A DNA stretch of 64,000 nt from Bradyrhizobium iriomotense (GCF_018129405.1 NZ_JAFCLP010000005.1:62001-126000), one strand, 5' to 3'; counted from the first letter of the stretch, positions 1 through 9,521 are shown. Notes: generated from the sequence alone by a model not told the origin. Numbers and translations: made by a program.

Positions 1-902
1 TCGTCGGTGAGAAAGACGCAGAGATAGGCGTCGACCTGCGCGCTGCCGGAAAACACCTTGGCCTCGCGCAGCCGGCCAGCTTGGTCGTTGTCGGACTTGC
101 TGCCGTCCTCCAGCGCAAAGGCGATGTCGTCCCACCGCGAGCGCGGCAGGAATGGACCATCCAGAATGTCCGTCTCGACGTCCTCGATGCGGTCGGCAGC
201 GTCAACGCCGAGCACCGCAGCCATCTGTGCCGCGGCCGCTTCCGCGTTACCGGCCTCGTCGGTCCAGGCCATGAAATGATCGCGGCTCAGACAGGCCTCG
301 CGCACGACCTCCTTGAAGGTGACGTCGGCGGCGCTTGCCATCGCCGTCAGCAGCGCACGGCCGGTGACGCTCTCAGGGTCACGCGCGGCTTCCAGCAGCA
401 CTTTCAGATTGGCGCGCTCCATCATGTCGGTCTGGTCGCGCTCGTCGATGACGGAAAAACGCGCCGGCACATTGGCCTCGAATGGAAACTGTTGAAGCAG
501 ACGCGTGCACAGCGCGTGGATGGTCTGCACCTTCAGCCCGCCCGGCGTCTCCAGCGCGCAGGCGAACAGTTTTCGCGCCTCGCGGCACAGCTTTGCGTTG
601 GGGTGCGGAATGCCAACCGCGACAATTGCCTTCTTGAGCGCATCATCGTCGAGCGTCACCCAGTGCCCGAGCGTGGTGAACACGCGCTCCGCCATGTTGG
701 CGGCAGCGGCCTTGGTGAAGGTGATGCAGAGGATCTTTTCCGGCGGCACGCCCGACAGCAGCAGGCGGATCACGCGCTGCACCAGCACATGCGTCTTGCC
801 CGAGCCGGCATTGGCCGAGACGAAGGCCGACGCGGTCGGATCGGACGCACGCGCCTGCCGCGCGCGCACTTCATCCGGGATGGGACGCGGCAGCTTCACC
901 AT
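1..902 (-). CDS. addA: Double-strand break repair helicase AddA (N-terminal part)
   Basis: This is the UvrD-like helicase/nuclease subunit of AddAB, which processes double-strand ends for RecA-dependent repair. Only about the first 300 residues are present; the gene runs off the left edge. Translation from the ATG at 902 starts MVKLPRPIPDEV. A Q-motif-like RQARASDP is followed by a Walker A motif, ANAGSGKT, at residues 30-37, then GVPPEKILCITFTKAAAANM, which is motif Ia of superfamily 1 helicases. The start overlaps the addB stop by 7 bases (ATGGTGA), so the two are translationally coupled. The C-terminal nuclease domain lies outside the window. Confidence 0.93.
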   Translation of the reverse strand, partial: MVKLPRPIPDEVRARQARASDPTASAFVSANAGSGKTHVLVQRVIRLLLSGVPPEKILCITFTKAAAANMAERVFTTLGHWVTLDDDALKKAIVAVGIPHPNAKLCREARKLFACALETPGGLKVQTIHALCTRLLQQFPFEANVPARFSVIDERDQTDMMERANLKVLLEAARDPESVTGRALLTAMASAADVTFKEVVREACLSRDHFMAWTDEAGNAEAAAAQMAAVLGVDAADRIEDVETDILDGPFLPRSRWDDIAFALEDGSKSDNDQAGRLREAKVFSGSAQVDAYLCVFLTD

Positions 903-3900
903 TCCTCGATCCCCAGGCCGCCGGCTGCGGACCATTCCTTGATCCGGGCGAGGTCGTCATAGGCGCCGTAGCGGTTCGTCCACATCGGCAGGTTCAGCGA
1001 GGTGTAGGGTTGATTCTCGTCCTCGAAGGCGCGGATCAGCGCCTCGAGCTTGGCGCGCGCTTCGGCGGCCGCCGTATCCGGCGGCTGTGGTTCGTCGCCC
1101 TGCTTGTACTTGAGCTCGAGGATGCGCTCCTCGCCCGGCGGATTGTTGCCGCTCAGGCGCACATAGACGAGCTGGCTCACGGAGGCGCCGGCGTCGATAT
1201 CCGGGAAACCGCCCTCGCGCAGGATCGCGGCCTCCAGCGTCAGCTGCGGCGATAGGCCCATGCGGACCTGCTTGCCGGTCGGCGGCTGGCCGGTCTTGTA
1301 GTCGAGGATGGCATAGGAGCCGCCCTGGCGCCGCTCGATGCGGTCGGCGCGAGCGGAGAGACGGAAGCTGCGGTTGTTGTCGAGCGTGATCGAGATCTCG
1401 CCATGGGTTTCCGCCGTGATCGCCTCGACCACGTCGCGGCGCACCTGCTCCCATTCGCCGAACCAGCGCGCGATGCGCTGGAAGCGCGGCCACCACAGCG
1501 CCCGGGCCTCGGGCCGCTCCATCAGCGGCGCGAAATGCTTCTCGCCGATCGCGCGCAGCACGCGGGCGGGATCGGCGGGCAGACGCGTCGCATAGACTTC
1601 CGTGAATTCGCCGATCGCATCGTGAATCGCCGAGCCGCGGTCTGCGGCCGACAGCGGCATGTCGACGGGGTCGAGCGCAGCGAGCTTCAGGATATACTTT
1701 GCGTAGATCGTGTAGGGATCGCGCAGCCAGTCCTCGATCGCGGTGACGGACATGCTTGTCGGCCGCGTCGCGCGCGGCGGCCGCGGCTCCGGCTGCTTGA
1801 TCGGCCTGACCTCGTCTGGCTGGTCCAGCGCGCCTGCGAACTGCACGTATTTTTCGCCGGCGCGGATGGCACCCTTCCAGAGCTCGTCGCCCGCGACCGC
1901 CTCCAGCCGATGCAGGAAGCGCGAAGCCACCGCCGGCGCGCCGCCGGCCTTGGCGGAATGGGTGAGGATCACTTCGTCGCCACCGAGCAGTTGCGCGAAG
2001 TCATGGGCGGACAGGCCGATACGCCGCTCCGGCAGGTCGAGCCCGAGCTCGTGCCGCATCGGCCGGCTCAGCCAGGGATCGATGCGCGGGGCCGGCGGCC
2101 AGACGCCCTCGATCAGGCCGCCGATGATGACGCGGTCGGCCTGCATCAGGCGCGATTCCAGCGGACCGTAGATTTGCAGACGCGCGCCCGGCCTGTCGCG
2201 CCGCCGCACCGCACGGTCGCCGAACGCGGTCTGGAACACGTCGGGATAGTCGGGCAGCGGCACCATCAAGCCGCTGGTCGTGCCGCCGCGCAGGAGATCA
2301 TCGAAGGCGCCGGCGAGCGCGAGGCCTTCGCGCTCCTCGAAGGCTAGCGGGATGCCCTGCTCGTCGCGCGACAGCTCAATCATGATCTCGCGGTGCCGGT
2401 GCGCGAGCTCGGCGAAGTCATATGGTTTTGATGGCGGCAGGCTCTCGATCGGCGCCAACGCTTTTTGCAGGGCGTCGACCAGCGTCTGGATGCGATCGAG
2501 ATCCTCGGCCTTGAGACGGGCGCGGGGCTCGGCTTTGTGGAGCGCGGAGACCTCGCTGCGCCACAGCTTCGCCAGCTCGTCGCGAAAACGGTTGAATTCG
2601 CGCAAGAGTCCCGCGGTGCCCGCAGGCGGGCGCGTGCCGCGCAGCACTGCAAGCTCGAGGCCCTCAATTGCTGCCTTCCACGCGCCAGGCGCGCGGCCGA
2701 GCCGGCACAGCGGATGCTTCAGCATCGCCAGCAGCGTCGGCGGCTCCAATCCCTTGGTCGCGGCCTCTGCCGCGAGCCGCGCGAAAACGCCGGCGGAGGT
2801 TTCTATCAAGACGTCGCCGCCGGAATCGTCGAACGCGAGATCCCATCGCGTCAGCGCGGCCATCACCCGCCGCGCCAGGGCGCGGTCCGGCGTCACCAGC
2901 GCCGCCGATTTGTCGAGATGCCGCGCCTCGCGCATGGCGATTGCGATCGCAAGCGCTTCCATCTCGGGGTTGGGGGCCTCGACGACCGCGAGATTTGTCA
3001 TGCCGCCCGCGATCTTCGCGGCGACATCAGGCTGCTTCAGCCGGTCGTGCCAGACTTCGGTCTTGGCAGAGGGCCGCATCGATTCCGATGCAAGCAGATC
3101 GCGACCGCCTTCCGCCGGCGGCTGGAGGATCTCGACATCGCTGCGCTTGATGCCAAAGCGCTGCAGCAGCGTATGCATGGCATATTGCGGATGGTTCGAG
3201 GCCGGATGCTCGGCGAACTTGCCGAGCGCATCGCGCACGCCGCCGATGGTACGCCAGGCATCGTCGTCGAGATCGGTGTCGAGACCCGGCAGCACGACCG
3301 CGCCATGCGGCAACGCGGCGACCGCATGCAGGAATCTTGCGGTGGCGGGCATCGAGCCGGTCGAGCCTGCTGCGATCACCGGCCCGTTCGGATGCGCGGT
3401 CAGGCGCCTCGCTTCCGCTGCAATCAGGAGATCGCGCCGCGCGGCGGGCTCGATCCGGTTGATCTCCGCGAGATGATTGGGCCAGGCAATACGCGCGATG
3501 CGCAAGAATTCGAGCGAGTGTTGCCAGTAGCGATCGAGGTTGTCAGGCACGAGGCCGTCGAGCGCGCTCCAGTCGACGCCGCGCGTGACCATGTCGTCAA
3601 TGAGACGTGCGAGGTCGCCGGCCAGCGCCAGCGTCGAGGCGGGACCGCCGACCACCAGCGGCGCCAGCACCGGGCCCTTGGCCCAGGCCGCGACGAGCTG
3701 CGCCAGCGTCAGCCGTCGCTCCAGCTCGCCCAGCCGTGGCGGAATGTCGAGTGGCGTTGCGCTCGAAAACTGTTCGCCTTCGTCGGCGAAGGCGAGCTCG
3801 TCCTCGTCGATGTCGCCGAGAGCGACGATGCGCGGCAGCACCACCGCGTCCGCCTTCATCTCGTCGAGTAAGATCTCGCGGACGACGCGCATCGCGCGCC

Positions 3901-4042
3901 TTGTCGGCAGATACAGCGTGGCGTCGGCGAGCCGCGCCGGTTCCTTACGCGCCTCGAATCCCTCGACCAGCCGGCCGTCGAGCAGGGCCGTGACGACCGT
4001 GCGCAGGAACGGAACTGAGATGGGAACGCTGAAAACGCGCAT
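896..4042 (-). CDS. addB: Double-strand break repair protein AddB
   Basis: This 1048-residue protein is the partner subunit of AddA in the RecBCD-like AddAB helicase-nuclease. The N-terminal region carries LYLPTRRAMRVV, typical of alphaproteobacterial AddB, and I see no canonical P-loop. The C-terminal part has a PD-(D/E)XK nuclease core, with ILDYKTG near residue 912 followed by PQLTLEA. I do not see the spaced cysteines of the iron-sulfur cluster known in Bacillus AddB, so this is the short alphaproteobacterial type. It is first of the addB-addA pair, and a 176-base gap with a palindromic repeat separates it from the nucleotidyltransferase gene upstream. Confidence 0.95.
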   Translation of the reverse strand: MRVFSVPISVPFLRTVVTALLDGRLVEGFEARKEPARLADATLYLPTRRAMRVVREILLDEMKADAVVLPRIVALGDIDEDELAFADEGEQFSSATPLDIPPRLGELERRLTLAQLVAAWAKGPVLAPLVVGGPASTLALAGDLARLIDDMVTRGVDWSALDGLVPDNLDRYWQHSLEFLRIARIAWPNHLAEINRIEPAARRDLLIAAEARRLTAHPNGPVIAAGSTGSMPATARFLHAVAALPHGAVVLPGLDTDLDDDAWRTIGGVRDALGKFAEHPASNHPQYAMHTLLQRFGIKRSDVEILQPPAEGGRDLLASESMRPSAKTEVWHDRLKQPDVAAKIAGGMTNLAVVEAPNPEMEALAIAIAMREARHLDKSAALVTPDRALARRVMAALTRWDLAFDDSGGDVLIETSAGVFARLAAEAATKGLEPPTLLAMLKHPLCRLGRAPGAWKAAIEGLELAVLRGTRPPAGTAGLLREFNRFRDELAKLWRSEVSALHKAEPRARLKAEDLDRIQTLVDALQKALAPIESLPPSKPYDFAELAHRHREIMIELSRDEQGIPLAFEEREGLALAGAFDDLLRGGTTSGLMVPLPDYPDVFQTAFGDRAVRRRDRPGARLQIYGPLESRLMQADRVIIGGLIEGVWPPAPRIDPWLSRPMRHELGLDLPERRIGLSAHDFAQLLGGDEVILTHSAKAGGAPAVASRFLHRLEAVAGDELWKGAIRAGEKYVQFAGALDQPDEVRPIKQPEPRPPRATRPTSMSVTAIEDWLRDPYTIYAKYILKLAALDPVDMPLSAADRGSAIHDAIGEFTEVYATRLPADPARVLRAIGEKHFAPLMERPEARALWWPRFQRIARWFGEWEQVRRDVVEAITAETHGEISITLDNNRSFRLSARADRIERRQGGSYAILDYKTGQPPTGKQVRMGLSPQLTLEAAILREGGFPDIDAGASVSQLVYVRLSGNNPPGEERILELKYKQGDEPQPPDTAAAEARAKLEALIRAFEDENQPYTSLNLPMWTNRYGAYDDLARIKEWSAAGGLGIEEW

Positions 4043-4131
4043 GGGCTGCCTGATTCGGGAATCAGGGCAATATAGGCAGGCGGGCTCGAATGGTCATGGG
4101 TGCGGGTGAGGTCTTTCCCCGCTCTCCCACT

Positions 4132-4210
4132 GTCATTCCGGGGCGATGCGAAGCATCGAACCCGGAATCTCGAGATTCCGGGTTCGCGCTTGCGCGCGCC
4201 CCGGAATGAC
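4132..4210. repeat. Palindromic intergenic repeat, family A copy 1
   Basis: The element begins GTCATTCCGGGGCG and ends CGCCCCGGAATGAC. Its core at 4158-4185 is a perfect 28-base palindrome centred on CTCGAG. Related copies lie at 24188, 47329 and 55843. It sits between addB and the nucleotidyltransferase gene and may act as a terminator or as an mRNA-stabilising hairpin. Confidence 0.85.
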
Positions 4211-4218
4211 GGGGAGGC

Positions 4219-4941
4219 TTACGCCACACTCTCCAGAAACGCCTCTTCCGCGGCGTGCACCGCATCGGGCGTGCCGACATGCATCCAGACGCCGTCGAGC
4301 CGCAGGCCGAACAGCCGCTCCTGCTCGTTGGCACGGTCGAACATCTTGGTCAGCGAGAACTCGCCCTGCGGCGCATCGGCAAAGATCGTCGGCGACATGA
4401 TCGCAGCGCCGGCATAGACGAACGGGACAACCTCTTTCTCCTTGCGCTTGCGCAAGGCGCCGTCGGGCAGCATGCCGTAATCGCCGCGGCCGCTATAGCC
4501 GATGCTGGTCGCTGTCGGCGCCATCAGCAGCAGGATGTCCATGCGTTCAGGGTCGAAGTTTTCGGCAAGGCGCGTCAAATTGGAGCGCACGCCGTCGATC
4601 CACAGCGTGTCGGAATTGACGTGGAAGAACGGCGCATCGCCGAGCAGCGGCAGCGCCTTGACCACGCCGCCGCCGGTGCCGAGCACTTGGTCGCGCTCGT
4701 CCGAAATGGTCACGCGCGGAAGCTGACGCGATGCGACGTGGTCGATGATCTGGTCCGGCAGATAGTGCACGTTGACCACCGCCTCGCTTACGCCGGCGTG
4801 GCCGAGCTTGTCGAGCACGTGGTCGAGCAGCGGCTGGCCTGCCACCGGCACCATCGGCTTCGGCATCTTATCCGTCAACGGACGCATGCGCAGGCCGAAC
4901 CCTGCGGCGAGCACCATGGCTTTGGTCGGCTTGACGGACAT
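4219..4941 (-). CDS. murU: Nucleotidyltransferase, MurU-like (sugar-1-phosphate activation)
   Basis: This 240-residue protein has the signature of NDP-sugar pyrophosphorylases at its N-terminus, VLAAGFGLRMRPLTDKMPKP, followed by GQPLLDHVLDKL. It is closest in form to MurU, which makes UDP-MurNAc from MurNAc-1-phosphate in the peptidoglycan-recycling bypass. The partner kinase AmgK appears as the C-terminal half of the fusion gene at 5488-7020, in the same direction, which supports this reading. I start it at 4941 (MSVKPTKAMVLAAG); a longer start at 4998 would add a non-conserved basic tail. Another NDP-sugar substrate cannot be excluded from sequence alone. Confidence 0.8.
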   Translation of the reverse strand: MSVKPTKAMVLAAGFGLRMRPLTDKMPKPMVPVAGQPLLDHVLDKLGHAGVSEAVVNVHYLPDQIIDHVASRQLPRVTISDERDQVLGTGGGVVKALPLLGDAPFFHVNSDTLWIDGVRSNLTRLAENFDPERMDILLLMAPTATSIGYSGRGDYGMLPDGALRKRKEKEVVPFVYAGAAIMSPTIFADAPQGEFSLTKMFDRANEQERLFGLRLDGVWMHVGTPDAVHAAEEAFLESVA

Positions 4942-5083
4942 CCTTTGCCTTCTCAGAACTCTTCTGTCTCGGACCCACTGGTTTCGCGTTTGCAGCAAAT
5001 TCTAGCACGGGACTTCATCAGCCGCACCGCGTCTGAACCCGCCTTAACCACCCGCCGTGACGGTTGTACGACGGGTGTTGCCG

Positions 5084-5401
5084 TTACGCCCCAACGGCGG
5101 TGGAACGCGCCTTTTTCTTCCTGTCGCCGACCTTGAGGAAATTGACGCCGATCTGGTCACCATTGACCCAGGCCAGTTCGCAGCGCCGGTATGCCAAGCC
5201 GGTGGACGACAGCAGCAGAAAGAATTCCTTCAGATGCAGGCCTTCGACCGAACCGTCGATGGTCAGCTTGGCGCCGCTCGCGGAGACGTCCTCCATGGTG
5301 CAGTCGCGCCGCCAGGTGCCGTCGATTCCCATCATCTGGGCCGGTATCCCGCGTTCGAAAACAACCCGGCTGTTGCCGCGCTGATCCGTCTTTACCGCCA
5401 T
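5084..5401 (-). CDS. PilZ domain protein
   Basis: This small 105-residue protein is essentially one PilZ domain. EDVSASGAKL matches the (D/N)xSxxG half of the c-di-GMP binding motif. An upstream Arg-rich stretch (QRGNSRVVFERG) is the likely RxxxR half, though less canonical. PilZ proteins bind cyclic di-GMP and alter motility, exopolysaccharide or partner enzymes. It lies between the MurU-like gene and the TsaE fusion on the same strand, with gaps of 142 and 86 bases, so it may be a separate unit. Its target is unknown. Confidence 0.8.
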   Translation of the reverse strand: MAVKTDQRGNSRVVFERGIPAQMMGIDGTWRRDCTMEDVSASGAKLTIDGSVEGLHLKEFFLLLSSTGLAYRRCELAWVNGDQIGVNFLKVGDRKKKARSTAVGA

Positions 5402-5487
5402 CTGCCCCGCTCCAGCCCCGTATTTATCCGGCTGCCTCGCCGCCAGAATAGCAACGTCTTGGCTAACAGCCGGTAAATCGGCCCGAA

Positions 5488-7020
5488 TCAGGCTTGTGGC
5501 GGGCTTTGGGGCGGCGGCACGTTGGCGAGATACCAGTCGCGCAGATGGCTGAGCGCGGGATGCGCCAGCGAGCGCTGGAGGTAGGTCCAGATCCGCGGCT
5601 GGTGGCGCAGATAATGCGGCTTGCCGTCGCGGCGGTTGAGCCGGGCGAAAGTGCCGAGCAGCCGCGTGTTCCGCTGCGCCGACATGATCGCGTAGAGCTC
5701 GGCGAAGCCGGCCGCATCGAAGCTCGCATCATCCGCCCGCCGCGCCTTGATGTAGCGCGACAGCAGCGTCAGCTCGATGGTCTCAGGCACGTCGATGCGG
5801 GCGTCCTGGAGCAGTGACACCACGTCATAGGAGTGCGGCCCAAGCACGGTGTCCTGGAAGTCGATCACGCCGACACGTTGGATGCCGGAGCGGCCAGCGA
5901 GCCAGATCAGATTGGGCGAGTGATAGTCGCGGATGATCCAGGTCCTCGGCGTGGCCAGCGGCTTCTTCAGCAGCTCGCGCCACATCGAAAAAAATTCCGC
6001 GCTCTTCTCATCGCTCAACGGCGCGTCGCGATCGGGCAGATACCATTCCGGCATCAATCCGATCTCGATCAGCATCGCCTCGACGTCGAAGACGGGGATC
6101 TCGTAGGTCTGCCCGTCCAGCGGCAGCATCTCCGGCAGCGCCTTGCCATGCAGCATCGCCAGCACGTCGGTCGCGGCCTCGTAGCGCTCGGCGATCGGGC
6201 GCGGCGGATCGCCCTCGATCACGCCTTCGCTGCCGAAATCCTCCGAGATCAGGAAGCCGTGGTCGAGATCGAAATGATGGATCGCAGGCGCGGAGATTCC
6301 TTGCGCGCGCAGGCCCTCGTCGATGGCGACGAACGGCCTCACGTTCTCGGCAAGATGCACCGCGGCGCTGTAGGATTTTCCGTTGTAGAGGGCAGCCCCA
6401 TCGGGCCGCTGCGGGAAGTTCATGAGGATGACGATCTCGTCGCCGCGCAGCAGCCGCGCATAAGAGCGGGTCGAGGCATCGCCGTTCATGCGCCGTCGCG
6501 TCGCGTCGATGTAGCCGGACGCGTCGAGGAATTCGCGCAGCGCCTTAAGCCGCGCGACCTGCGCAGCGCCCTTGCCATGACCGGTGATCTCGACGGCGCG
6601 TGCGTTCGAGCCCAGCGCCGGCCGATGCGTCAGTGCGATGTCGATGCGATCCGCGGGCATGGCCGACGGCGCGCGCTCCGGCCATTCGATCAGAACCAGT
6701 GTGCCGTCCGGCAGCGGCGACAACCCGATCTCCTCGAGCTCGCTCTCGTCCTCGACGCGGTAGAGGTCAGCATGCATCACCGCGAAGGGCGGCAGCTCGT
6801 AGCCCTGCACCAGGGTGAAGGTCGGGCTCGGCACTTCCAGCTCTTCGTCGCCGGCGAGGTAGCGGATCAGCGCGCGCGCGGCCGCGGTCTTGCCGGCACC
6901 GAGATCGCCGGTGAGGGTGATGACATCGCCCGGTCCGACCAGCAGGGCGAGATCGGCCATCAGTTGCGCGGTGGCCGTCTCGTTGTGAAGCGCGACGGAG
7001 AATGTGGTGGGCGCTGTCAT
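5488..7020 (-). CDS. tsaE: Bifunctional TsaE ATPase / AmgK-like sugar kinase fusion
   Basis: This is a two-domain protein of 510 residues. Residues 1 to about 155 are TsaE, the ATPase of the tRNA t6A37 threonylcarbamoylation complex, with Walker A LTGDLGAGKT near residues 37-46. Residues from about 165 to the end form an aminoglycoside-phosphotransferase fold, with catalytic loop RDYHSPNL and metal-binding VGVIDFQD. The second half resembles AmgK, the anomeric MurNAc/GlcNAc kinase that feeds MurU, and a MurU-like gene lies two genes downstream. The fusion is known in alphaproteobacteria. The start overlaps the stop of the upstream divL-like gene by 4 bases (ATGA). Another t6A gene, tsaB, lies at 57.7 kb. 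Confidence 0.9.
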   Translation of the reverse strand: MTAPTTFSVALHNETATAQLMADLALLVGPGDVITLTGDLGAGKTAAARALIRYLAGDEELEVPSPTFTLVQGYELPPFAVMHADLYRVEDESELEEIGLSPLPDGTLVLIEWPERAPSAMPADRIDIALTHRPALGSNARAVEITGHGKGAAQVARLKALREFLDASGYIDATRRRMNGDASTRSYARLLRGDEIVILMNFPQRPDGAALYNGKSYSAAVHLAENVRPFVAIDEGLRAQGISAPAIHHFDLDHGFLISEDFGSEGVIEGDPPRPIAERYEAATDVLAMLHGKALPEMLPLDGQTYEIPVFDVEAMLIEIGLMPEWYLPDRDAPLSDEKSAEFFSMWRELLKKPLATPRTWIIRDYHSPNLIWLAGRSGIQRVGVIDFQDTVLGPHSYDVVSLLQDARIDVPETIELTLLSRYIKARRADDASFDAAGFAELYAIMSAQRNTRLLGTFARLNRRDGKPHYLRHQPRIWTYLQRSLAHPALSHLRDWYLANVPPPQSPPQA

Positions 7021-9521
7021 TCGGCGGCGTCGCGATGCGCCGCCTGGTCGGTCGGGAAGTCGCAGATCACGACCGTGCCCCGGCCGACGATCGAATCCAC
7101 CCGCACCTTGCCGCCATGCAGCTCGACGAAGGAGCGCACCAGCGACAGGCCGAGCCCGGCGCCGCGATGACGCGAGCCCTGCGAGCGGCTTTCGAACCAG
7201 TTGAACACCTTGTCCTTCATGTCGGCAGGTATTCCAGGCCCGGAATCTGTCACGGTGAAGACCACACTGCGATCGGTGCGGCGTGCGCTGATGCCGACGG
7301 TGGAATCCTGTGGAGAAAACCCGACGGCGTTGGCGAGGAGGTTATAGAGCACCTGCACCACGCGCTTCTCGTCGCCTACGAAGCTGCCGACATCGGGCGC
7401 GATCTCGACCTTGAGGCGGATGCGGTCGGTGGCGAGGCGGTCCTGGATGCCCTCGGCGGCGAGCTCGATGGTCTTGCTGACATCGACGGGCCCCAGTTCC
7501 AGCTTCATCGCGCCGGCATCGATGGTGGCGAGATCGAGGATGTTGTTGGTGAGCGCCAAGAGCGCGTTGGTCGATTTGGTGACGTAGTCGAGATATTCGG
7601 CCTGCTTCGGCGTCAGCGGCCCGGTCGAGGGATCGCTGAGGAAATGCGCGAAGCCGATGATGGTGGTCAGCGGCGAGCGCAGCTCGTAGGAGACGTGGTG
7701 GACGAAATCCACTTTCATCTGGTCGGCGGCTTCCAGCGCCTCGTTGCGCTCGCGCAGCGCGCGCTCGACATTCTCGGTGTCGGTGATGTCCTGGAACGTC
7801 AGCATGGTCGCGCCGTCATGCAGCGGGCGGATCATGCCGTCGAGCACGCTGCCGTCCTTGCGCTCCAGCTTCAGCGGCACGTCGGCGCGGTTCTCGATCG
7901 AGGTGATGGCCTCGCGGATCTGGCGCCAGACTTGCGGGTCGTCGAACAGCTGATGGCACCAGCCTTCGACGGTCTGGATGTGCGGCTCGTCGCGCATGGC
8001 GTCGCTCGACAGCTTCCACATCCGCACGAAGGCCGGGTTGAACAGCTGCGCCTTGCCGTTGCTGCCGAACACCGCGACGCCCTCGGCGAGACTGTCCAGC
8101 GTCTCGCGCTGGACCCGGATCATGCCGTCGAAGCGGCGGGCGAGCTCCAGGCTCTCGGTGACGTCGTCGAACAGATAGGTGACGCCGCCTTCCGGGTTCG
8201 GCGTAGTGACGACGGAGAGCGCGCGGCCGTCGGGTAGATACCAGGTGTCCTTGGCGGTCTCGACCGCGCGATAGGCCTCGTGCAGCTTGGCTTTCCAGGC
8301 GCGGAAATCCGGCTGCTCCGGCAGCTTGCGTGCGGCGCGGAGCTGGTCGAGCACGCTGGAATCATCGGGGTTGGCGTCGAGGAAGGTGCGGTCGAGGTCC
8401 CACAGCCGGCGGTAGGAATCGTTGTAGAAGGCGAGGCGGCGATGGCCGTCGAACACGGCGACGCCGGAGGAGAGCTGGTCGAGCGTGCGACGATGCGCCT
8501 CCGCCATCCGCACCAAGGCCGAGCTCAGCGCATCCGCCTCGCTGGCATCGATGGCGACGCCGACGCTGCCGCTGCCGACATTGACGGCGCGGACGTCGTA
8601 CATGCGCCGCTCGCCGCCCGTCACGATCGGCAGTCGCGAGGTGAAATTGGGCGCGTCCTTCAGTCCGCGCTCCATCGCGGTGCGGTCGGCGCTGTCGAGC
8701 AGCTCGAGCTTGCGCTCCTGCGCATCGCTGATGCTGGTGGCCTCGGTCGCGCGGACATAGGCCGGATTGGCGTAGGTGAGCGCGCCGTTCTCGCCCTTGG
8801 CCCAGATCGGCCACGGCGCGGCGGCGGCGAAGCCGCGCAGCATCTCGGTCTCGTCGGAGAGCGCCTTGTAACGCAGATGGGTCTCGGCCAGATCGCGCCG
8901 CAGTCCGGAGAGTTCGCGAATCCGGACAATGGCCTGACCGCCGATGGCGCGGCCGATGGCTTCCAGCGTGTGGCCATTTGCGGTGGTCAGCGTCAGCTGG
9001 AACCCGTCACCGCGGTCGCGCAGCGCGTCGACGGCGTGGTCCATCTGCAGTGCGGGTTCCGGCGGCAGCCAGGTTCCGAATGCCAGCACGCGCTGCGGCG
9101 AGGAATCGCGCGGCAGCACCATCGAGATGTCGCCGGAGATCTGCGCGCGATTTTCGCCGGCCGGCCAGGAGATCAGGATCTGCGGCTCGGCGAACAGCAG
9201 CGCGCCGAAGCGATCGGACTGGAGTTGCAGCTCCCCGATCCGCGCGCGCAGCCGCGCCTCGTTCGTCGCCGTGCGCACCCGCGTCCGCATCAGCAGGATC
9301 GCGGCCATGACCGAAAAGCCGAGCAGGGCCAGCGCGGTGGCGAGCACCGCGAGTTCCTGCCGGTTGAAGTCCAGCAATATGGAGAGCGTGTCGACGAGGT
9401 CGGCGGCCTCAGCCGGCGCAGCCGGCAGCAGCGCTGCGAAAGCGCCTCCCAACAAGCTGTTGCGCGCCAACGATGTGCACGACAACAGCGTCCGACGCAT
9501 CGACACGATCACGCCTGACAT
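7017..9521 (-). CDS. divL: DivL-like PAS sensor pseudo-histidine kinase
   Basis: This is an 834-residue membrane-anchored sensor kinase homologue. It has an N-terminal hydrophobic signal or anchor (ALLPAAPAEA), one transmembrane helix in the first 80 residues (LAVLATALALLGFSVMAA), several PAS-like modules, a dimerisation helix and a HATPase domain with NLLANAVGF, DSGPGIP and GAGLGLSLV. The H-box reads FVHHVSYELRSPLTTI: Tyr612 (codon 7686-7688) occupies the position of the phospho-accepting His. That substitution is the hallmark of DivL, which controls CckA and DivK signalling in Caulobacter. Start 9521 (MSGVIVSMRR) is chosen; an upstream start at 9644 adds an unlikely basic leader. It overlaps tsaE by 4 bases. 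Confidence 0.85.
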   Translation of the reverse strand: MSGVIVSMRRTLLSCTSLARNSLLGGAFAALLPAAPAEAADLVDTLSILLDFNRQELAVLATALALLGFSVMAAILLMRTRVRTATNEARLRARIGELQLQSDRFGALLFAEPQILISWPAGENRAQISGDISMVLPRDSSPQRVLAFGTWLPPEPALQMDHAVDALRDRGDGFQLTLTTANGHTLEAIGRAIGGQAIVRIRELSGLRRDLAETHLRYKALSDETEMLRGFAAAAPWPIWAKGENGALTYANPAYVRATEATSISDAQERKLELLDSADRTAMERGLKDAPNFTSRLPIVTGGERRMYDVRAVNVGSGSVGVAIDASEADALSSALVRMAEAHRRTLDQLSSGVAVFDGHRRLAFYNDSYRRLWDLDRTFLDANPDDSSVLDQLRAARKLPEQPDFRAWKAKLHEAYRAVETAKDTWYLPDGRALSVVTTPNPEGGVTYLFDDVTESLELARRFDGMIRVQRETLDSLAEGVAVFGSNGKAQLFNPAFVRMWKLSSDAMRDEPHIQTVEGWCHQLFDDPQVWRQIREAITSIENRADVPLKLERKDGSVLDGMIRPLHDGATMLTFQDITDTENVERALRERNEALEAADQMKVDFVHHVSYELRSPLTTIIGFAHFLSDPSTGPLTPKQAEYLDYVTKSTNALLALTNNILDLATIDAGAMKLELGPVDVSKTIELAAEGIQDRLATDRIRLKVEIAPDVGSFVGDEKRVVQVLYNLLANAVGFSPQDSTVGISARRTDRSVVFTVTDSGPGIPADMKDKVFNWFESRSQGSRHRGAGLGLSLVRSFVELHGGKVRVDSIVGRGTVVICDFPTDQAAHRDAAE

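Noticed and set aside
2280-3871. Long plus-strand frames opposite addB
   Set aside because: They lie antisense to a gene with a conserved nuclease motif and show only GC-driven composition.
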